From an uncultured bacterium (GTDB taxonomy: Bacteria; UBA4055): a stretch of 10,738 nt of DNA. Position numbers and translations under genes: made by a program. The notes beneath the pieces are model-generated. The model was not told where the DNA came from, did no database searches, and was given only the letters and a program-made list of their open reading frames with translations. This document shows positions 7,094 through 10,738 of this stretch, piece by piece. Location of the stretch: positions 1-10,738 of the forward strand of contig CALMWI010000403.1 of assembly GCA_937873545.1 (NCBI GenBank), given 5' to 3'. Each line of letters starts with the position of its first letter. The stretch's first letter is position 1.

Positions 7094-7768
7094 TTATTTT
7101 AATATCCCATCACTTTCTATTTGATTAAAAATATCCCTCAAAAGTTGCAGATACATCTCCTCTGTCTTTCTTGTTTCGGGATGGAAAGGGTAAGCAACTG
7201 AGAGGAACAACTGCCACCAGTTGGTGATCTGGAAGTTTCTCTCATATTTTGCGACCAGTTTATTCGAACGATCAAGTACTTCGGTATTTACAGTATAATA
7301 TTTGGTATATGGAACTGGAATAATCGTTGCCGATATTATAGAAACTATCGATCCTGCCGCCCATCTGGCAAAATAGTTCTTTTTCTCGATCCTCATTTTA
7401 ATTGTATAGTCATAAACCTTCATTAGTGAGTCTTTCTCGGCCCTTTTTTTCGGATTATTGACATCTTCAGCTTCCTCGATGTAGGTTGCGTATTTCCCGA
7501 TGTTACTCAGTTTTTTATTAGCTTCATAAAAAATATCGTCGAACCCGGAGAGTCTCTGATATCTGTTCTCCAGTTTCGGGATAGCGTCATACCCGACAGT
7601 CTCTTTTACATGGCTGAAAATAAAGTAAACGGAGACTTTTTCCGTATTGGGATTTCTTTTTACTTCGCCTTTGTAGGCCATTCCAAGATCGGATTTTGAG
7701 GATGCGCAGCTGCTTATAGCAGTTATGATGATAAATGATATTAACGAAGCGATGATTTTTCCTTTCAT
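7094..7768 (-). CDS. Putative lipoprotein of unknown function
   Basis: 224 residues read leftward, ending at TAA 7096-7094 and convergent with recN. The N-terminus is a type II signal peptide: positive MKGK, hydrophobic stretch 5-18, and lipobox ISSC with C21 as the likely lipidated residue, so it should be membrane-anchored on the periplasmic or outer side. The mature part is basic and mixed, with no family motif I recognise. A segment at about 134-150 (ARWAAGSIVSIISATII) and another at 183-195 (NWWQLFLSVAYPF) are hydrophobic and could be a buried core or membrane-associating hairpins. The start is well fixed by AGGAGG 6 nt upstream (plus-strand CCTCCT at 7775-7780) and a promoter behind it. 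It has its own transcript and no co-oriented neighbour, so context does not indicate a role. Confidence 0.8.
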   Translation of the reverse strand: MKGKIIASLISFIIITAISSCASSKSDLGMAYKGEVKRNPNTEKVSVYFIFSHVKETVGYDAIPKLENRYQRLSGFDDIFYEANKKLSNIGKYATYIEEAEDVNNPKKRAEKDSLMKVYDYTIKMRIEKKNYFARWAAGSIVSIISATIIPVPYTKYYTVNTEVLDRSNKLVAKYERNFQITNWWQLFLSVAYPFHPETRKTEEMYLQLLRDIFNQIESDGILK

Positions 7769-7793
7769 AAAAAACCTCCTGATATATATTTGT

Positions 7794-7821
7794 AATATAC
7801 CAAATCTTTGTATTTAAACAA
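7794..7821 (-). promoter_or_regulatory. Promoter of the lipoprotein gene
   Basis: On the minus strand TTGTTT (7821-7816) and TATATT (7799-7794) are separated by 16 nt and lead into AGGAGG and the ATG at 7768. The -10 also fits the first half of the Bacteroidota -7 element (TATATT, without the final TG). Confidence 0.45.
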
Positions 7822-7844
7822 TATATTAAAATTTAAAATACAGA

Positions 7845-7874
7845 TTGACAATCAGACGCTTTTAGTTAAATTTC
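7845..7874 (+). promoter_or_regulatory. Promoter of the small membrane protein gene, giving a leaderless start
   Basis: A perfect TTGACA at 7845-7850 is followed after 16 nt by TAAATT (7867-7872). Read in the Bacteroidota manner, TTG-N19-TAAATTTC differs from TAnnTTTG only in the last base. Either way the predicted first transcribed base falls on or next to the ATG at 7879, which has no ribosome site. Confidence 0.5.
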
Positions 7875-7878
7875 CTGT

Positions 7879-8271
7879 ATGAAGAAAGTAAGACGGAATA
7901 ATGATAAAGCCGGTATAATTTTTCTGTTCACGCTGATCAGCGTAGTTTTCTTTATGGATATTTATATTGAGTTAAGCAGGATCAGCGCAGATCACAGTTA
8001 TTCAAAAAGAACTGAAATTTTACAACTCAATTCAGGTAATTCAGAACATTTTATATCATTCGATACTTCAGAGAATATATTTCCTGACATCCGTCATTAC
8101 GGTTTGAAGCTGAGCTTATTCTTTTATCTTATAGCTGCGTTTTCTTTTTTCTATTGCTGCGTACTCATCGGCTCAGAGAACAACAATAAAACCCTTTTAA
8201 GATACATATCGTTTATAAATACCGGACAATTAAGCTGTACTTCACCCCGCTCGCCTCCCGAATTCATTTAA
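7879..8271 (+). CDS. Small two-helix membrane protein of unknown function
   Basis: 130 residues that I cannot assign to a family. A basic start (MKKVRRNNDK) precedes a membrane helix at about 11-30. A polar stretch of about 45 residues follows, then a second helix at about 76-98 containing a Cys-Cys pair, and a short tail with CTSPRSPPEF. The positive-inside rule suggests both ends face the cytoplasm and the middle segment faces outward. There is no Shine-Dalgarno sequence. The ATG sits where transcription from the upstream promoter should begin, so the message may be leaderless. It diverges from the lipoprotein gene and precedes amt by 54 nt. Transmembrane composition and a promoter support it being real, but the last dozen residues look less gene-like and the start could differ. 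Confidence 0.55.
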   Translation: MKKVRRNNDKAGIIFLFTLISVVFFMDIYIELSRISADHSYSKRTEILQLNSGNSEHFISFDTSENIFPDIRHYGLKLSLFFYLIAAFSFFYCCVLIGSENNNKTLLRYISFINTGQLSCTSPRSPPEFI

Positions 8272-8325
8272 TTTCAGAAGATAAAGATTGAATGTATCTT
8301 AACTTAATATCTCAAGGAGTTATAA

Positions 8326-9573
8326 ATGAATTTCGATTACGCAAGCACCGGATTTATGCTGTTGGCTACAAGTCTTGTAATGTTCATGACACCGGGACTG
8401 GCTTTTTTCTACGGCGGCCTTGTAGGCAGAAAGCATGTTTTAACAATAATGTTTCAGAGTTTTGTCTCTCTCGGAATAACTACAATTTTATGGGTATCGG
8501 TCGGATATTCCATGTGTTTCAGCGGTTCATACGGCAACGGCGATATTTTAGGTATAATCGGGAACTTCGATCTGGCGTTTTTGAACGGCATTCATCTTAC
8601 TGATCCCAGCCCGGCTAATCCGTCGGTTCCGATCCTTGTTTTCGTTGCCTATCAGATGATGTTCGCCATAATTACACCGGCTTTAATAACTGGGGCTTTT
8701 GCTAACCGGGTCAGATTCCCCGCATATCTGATATTTCTGATCGTATGGCAGGTATTTGTATATTTTCCTTTCGTTCACATGGTATGGGGCGGAGGAATTA
8801 TGGCTTTTTGGGGGATCAAAGATTTTGCAGGCGGTATCGTGGTGCACGCTACGGCAGGTGTAGCTGCACTTGCTTCAGTAATATACATCGGTAAAAGAAG
8901 AGTTTCTGATAAGGGAATGCACAGTATCCCGCTTGTCGCACTCGGAACAGGGATCCTATGGTTCGGATGGTACGGCTTCAATGCGGGAAGCGAATTCGGC
9001 GTCGATCCTATCACCACTCTGGCGTTTTTGAACACTGACATCGCGGCTTCTTTCGCCGGTCCGACCTGGCTTTTATTGGACTGGATATTTACAAGAAAAC
9101 CCAAATTTCTGGGATTTTTAACGGGTTCCGTAGCAGGACTTGCCTGTATAACGCCTGCCGCCGGTTATGTTTCAACTCAGTCGGCTGTTATAATCGGAGT
9201 TCTTGCTTCCGTAGCCTGCTATATCGCGGTTTATGTTAAAAACAGAGCCGGTCTTGACGATGCTTTAGATGTTTTCGGAGTTCACGGAGTGGGCGGAATA
9301 CTCGGCGTGATCCTTCTCGGCGTATTCGGCACGACAGCGATGACTTTTGAAGGAAGGGATGCGGCTCTGCTCGCAAGCGGGCTTGTTGACGGGAACATCG
9401 GATTTTTCTTCAAACAGACAGGCGCGGCTCTGTTCGCAGGAATATATGCATTCCTGTTTACTATAGCGATGCTCTGGGTAATAGATAAGATCACTCCTGT
9501 TCGTGTTTCAGAACAAGATGAAGCTCTCGGTCTTGATGAGAGCGAACACGGTGAAACAGCGTACTTAGGATAA
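8326..9573 (+). CDS. amt: Ammonium channel (Amt/MEP/Rh family)
   Basis: A 415-residue inner-membrane protein with the eleven-helix Amt pattern, which moves ammonium/ammonia into the cell as a homotrimer. Recognisable are the first helix with MTPGLAFFYGGLVGRK, YQMMFAIITPALITGAFANR around the pore entrance, HMVWGGG with the first pore histidine H151, WFGWYGFNAGSE, and DVFGVHGVGGILG with the second pore histidine H320. Both twin-histidine residues are present, so conduction should be intact. The short acidic tail after the last helix resembles those that contact PII proteins elsewhere. No glnK or other PII gene is adjacent, so regulation by PII cannot be read here. The start has AAGGAG 6 nt upstream. 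No convincing sigma-54 or nitrogen-control site was found in the 54-nt gap before it. Confidence 0.95.
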   Translation: MNFDYASTGFMLLATSLVMFMTPGLAFFYGGLVGRKHVLTIMFQSFVSLGITTILWVSVGYSMCFSGSYGNGDILGIIGNFDLAFLNGIHLTDPSPANPSVPILVFVAYQMMFAIITPALITGAFANRVRFPAYLIFLIVWQVFVYFPFVHMVWGGGIMAFWGIKDFAGGIVVHATAGVAALASVIYIGKRRVSDKGMHSIPLVALGTGILWFGWYGFNAGSEFGVDPITTLAFLNTDIAASFAGPTWLLLDWIFTRKPKFLGFLTGSVAGLACITPAAGYVSTQSAVIIGVLASVACYIAVYVKNRAGLDDALDVFGVHGVGGILGVILLGVFGTTAMTFEGRDAALLASGLVDGNIGFFFKQTGAALFAGIYAFLFTIAMLWVIDKITPVRVSEQDEALGLDESEHGETAYLG

Positions 9574-9587
9574 ATATTTAACCTAAG
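9564..9587. repeat. 24-nt near-perfect palindrome overlapping the amt stop
   Basis: CTTAGG at 9564-9569 and CCTAAG at 9582-9587 enclose a second inverted repeat TAAATATTTA (9571-9580). Eleven of twelve positions pair about the centre, the exception being A9570 against A9581. It includes the amt TAA stop. It could fold in RNA as a 3' end hairpin, although no T run follows, or it could be a protein-binding site before ppa. Confidence 0.45.
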
Positions 9588-9601
9588 CGAATAAATATTG
9601 A

Positions 9602-9630
9602 TTGAAAATCCTGTCGGAAATTCTTAAATA
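9602..9630 (+). promoter_or_regulatory. Candidate ppa promoter
   Basis: TTGAAA (9602-9607), 17 nt, then TAAATA (9625-9630), about 30 nt before the ppa start. It would allow ppa to be expressed independently of amt. Confidence 0.4.
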
Positions 9631-9659
9631 TAGCATAAATTTTAAAGGACGGACCTGGA

Positions 9660-10205
9660 ATGGCAAATATTTTCAATCCCTGGCATCATGTTTCACCCGG
9701 AGAAGACACTCCGGAATTTGTAAACGGTATTATTGAAATACCTAAAGGTACTAAAGCAAAATACGAACTTGATAAGGAAAGCGGGCTTTTAAAGCTGGAC
9801 AGGGTTCTTTTCTCATCTGTCTTCTATCCTGCGAACTATGGTTTTATCCCGCAGACTTACTGCGACGACAACGATCCGCTTGATATATTGATCTTTTCCC
9901 AGATCGATATAGTTCCGCTTTGTCTGGTCAGGGCTAAAGTAATAGGCGTTATGAGAATGAACGATCACGGTTTCGCGGACGATAAACTTATAGCTGTCGC
10001 CGCAGGGGATCCGAGCGTAAATCATTATAATGATGTGTCTGAAATACCTGCTTATTACAAAAATGAGCTAAAGAACTTCTTTGAGGATTATAAGAAGCTT
10101 GAGAATAAGACATCCGTTGTTGAAGATTTTCTTGGCAAGGGTATAGCTATGGAGATACTTGAAGAGAGCTTCATCACCTACAAGAAGAAGTTCAGAGGGC
10201 TGTAA
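9660..10205 (+). CDS. ppa: Soluble inorganic pyrophosphatase, family I
   Basis: A 181-residue cytoplasmic metal-dependent enzyme that hydrolyses pyrophosphate to two phosphates, pulling forward tRNA charging and nucleotide and nucleic acid synthesis. The signature of the family is present as DNDPLD (70-75), with metal-binding D70, D72 and D75. Upstream are the substrate-binding EIPKGTKAKYELDK and the YPANYGFIPQT segment; downstream are MRMNDHGFADDKLIAV and FFEDYKKLE. Length and the NPWHHVSPG opening match the Bacteroidota-like branch as I recall it. AAAGGA lies 10 nt before the ATG. It follows amt by 86 nt with its own candidate promoter. Its stop is 3 nt before, and in frame with, a transporter reading frame that lacks a normal start. 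Confidence 0.95.
   Translation: MANIFNPWHHVSPGEDTPEFVNGIIEIPKGTKAKYELDKESGLLKLDRVLFSSVFYPANYGFIPQTYCDDNDPLDILIFSQIDIVPLCLVRAKVIGVMRMNDHGFADDKLIAVAAGDPSVNHYNDVSEIPAYYKNELKNFFEDYKKLENKTSVVEDFLGKGIAMEILEESFITYKKKFRGL
10195..10199 (+). promoter_or_regulatory. Ribosome binding site for the transporter gene
   Basis: GAGGG within the last codons of ppa sits 9 nt before ATA 10209. No comparable site precedes the only ATG near the N-terminus, at 10269. Confidence 0.4.
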
Positions 10206-10208
10206 CAT

Positions 10209-10738
10209 ATAAATAAATATAGATCCAATATACCTAAAGCGTACGCTTATGATTTTTTAAAGAACTTCATGCTGTTCTCAGGCGTGCTTGTGCCGTTCTT
10301 CACAGTCTGGGGCGGTATAACTTTTTCCCAGATAATGATCCTGCAGGCTGTCTTTACGACATCAATGTTCCTCTTCGAGATCCCGACCGGAGTGATCGCC
10401 GACAGGTTCGGCAGGAAAACCAGCCTGATCCTTTCAAGCGTGGTCACAACTGCCGCCGTTCTTGTTTACAGTTCATATCCTTCATTCTGGGTTTTCGTAT
10501 GCGGAGAGACCCTGTGGGCTGTCGGAGTCACTTTAGCTTCAGGAGCTGATACCGCGCTTGTCTATGATTCTCTCATTCAGACCGGCGAAGAAACGGGATC
10601 AAAAAGCATACTCAACAGGGTCGAAAGCATCGGCCTTTTCGCCATGGTTATAGCTGCGCCTCTCGGAAGTTTAACTGCAAAGTATATCGGGCTTAACTGG
10701 GCTATGATACTATCTGCGATCCCCGTATTCCTGTCAGC
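10209..10738 (+). CDS. MFS transporter, N-terminal part, non-canonical start
   Basis: An open frame running off the window end and encoding the first helices of a major facilitator superfamily transporter. Motif A between helices 2 and 3 is clear as EIPTGVIADRFGRK, and SQIMILQAVFTTSMFLFE before it and ASGADTALVYDSL after it match a large group of bacterial MFS efflux-type proteins. The frame is open from 10206, directly after the ppa stop. It contains no ATG, GTG or TTG before ATG 10269, which lies within the expected first helix and lacks a ribosome site. Residues before it (NIPKAYAYDFLKNF) look like a genuine MFS N-terminus, so I place the start at ATA 10209, behind GAGGG. Alternatives are ATG 10269, a base error changing ATG to ATA, or decay. 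The substrate is unknown. The segment looks somewhat richer in G+C than its neighbours by eye. Confidence 0.75.
   Translation, partial: MNKYRSNIPKAYAYDFLKNFMLFSGVLVPFFTVWGGITFSQIMILQAVFTTSMFLFEIPTGVIADRFGRKTSLILSSVVTTAAVLVYSSYPSFWVFVCGETLWAVGVTLASGADTALVYDSLIQTGEETGSKSILNRVESIGLFAMVIAAPLGSLTAKYIGLNWAMILSAIPVFLS

Noticed and set aside
8272..8325. Search for a sigma-54 or nitrogen-control site before amt
   Set aside because: No TGGCAC-N5-TTGC-like sequence and no good -10/-35 pair was visible, so no site is claimed.
8292..8603. Plus-strand frame of 103 codons overlapping the start of amt
   Set aside because: It is out of frame with amt, arginine- and aromatic-rich, and lies over a conserved transmembrane coding region.

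Overview
The window is a piece of ordinary bacterial chromosome of moderate, somewhat AT-leaning composition. AGA/AGG arginine and ATA isoleucine codons are frequent. Several features suggest the FCB group (Bacteroidota and related candidate phyla), although no marker gene settles this. Two promoters resemble the Bacteroidota form TTG-N19/20-TAnnTTTG. The proline-tRNA ligase is the archaeal/eukaryote-like short form with a C-terminal zinc domain. The pyrophosphatase and flavin reductase read like Bacteroidota versions. I see no tRNA, rRNA, CRISPR array, insertion sequence or phage gene.

Layout. (1) 1-1000: a D-aminoacyl-tRNA deacylase gene (minus, cut by the window edge) diverges from a flavin-reductase-family gene (plus). 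(2) 1001-1194: an intergenic leader with a promoter, a short upstream ORF and a terminator-shaped hairpin directly before guaB. (3) 1195-7075: a tight plus-strand run of guaB, proS, a divergent PRPP-synthetase-like gene and recN, with gaps of 25, 14 and 1 nt, probably one transcript. (4) 7094-8271: a minus-strand lipoprotein gene convergent with recN and a small two-helix membrane protein divergent from it, both of unknown function. (5) 8326-10738: amt (ammonium channel), ppa (inorganic pyrophosphatase) and the 5' part of an MFS transporter that runs off the end.

How the genes fit together. guaB makes XMP from IMP and so commits purine to GMP. The third gene has the fold and several motifs of PRPP synthetase but a degraded PRPP-binding loop. 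proS charges tRNA-Pro and recN repairs double-strand breaks, so the run mixes housekeeping roles rather than encoding one pathway. Pyrophosphatase removes the PPi released by tRNA charging and nucleotide synthesis. Amt brings in ammonium and has no adjacent glnK.

I did not find a clear new multi-gene system. The points most worth checking are the PRPP-synthetase-like protein with altered active-site motifs, the hairpin leader before guaB, the missing canonical start codon of the MFS gene (in frame with the ppa stop, with a ribosome site placed for an ATA), and the apparently leaderless promoter of the small membrane protein.
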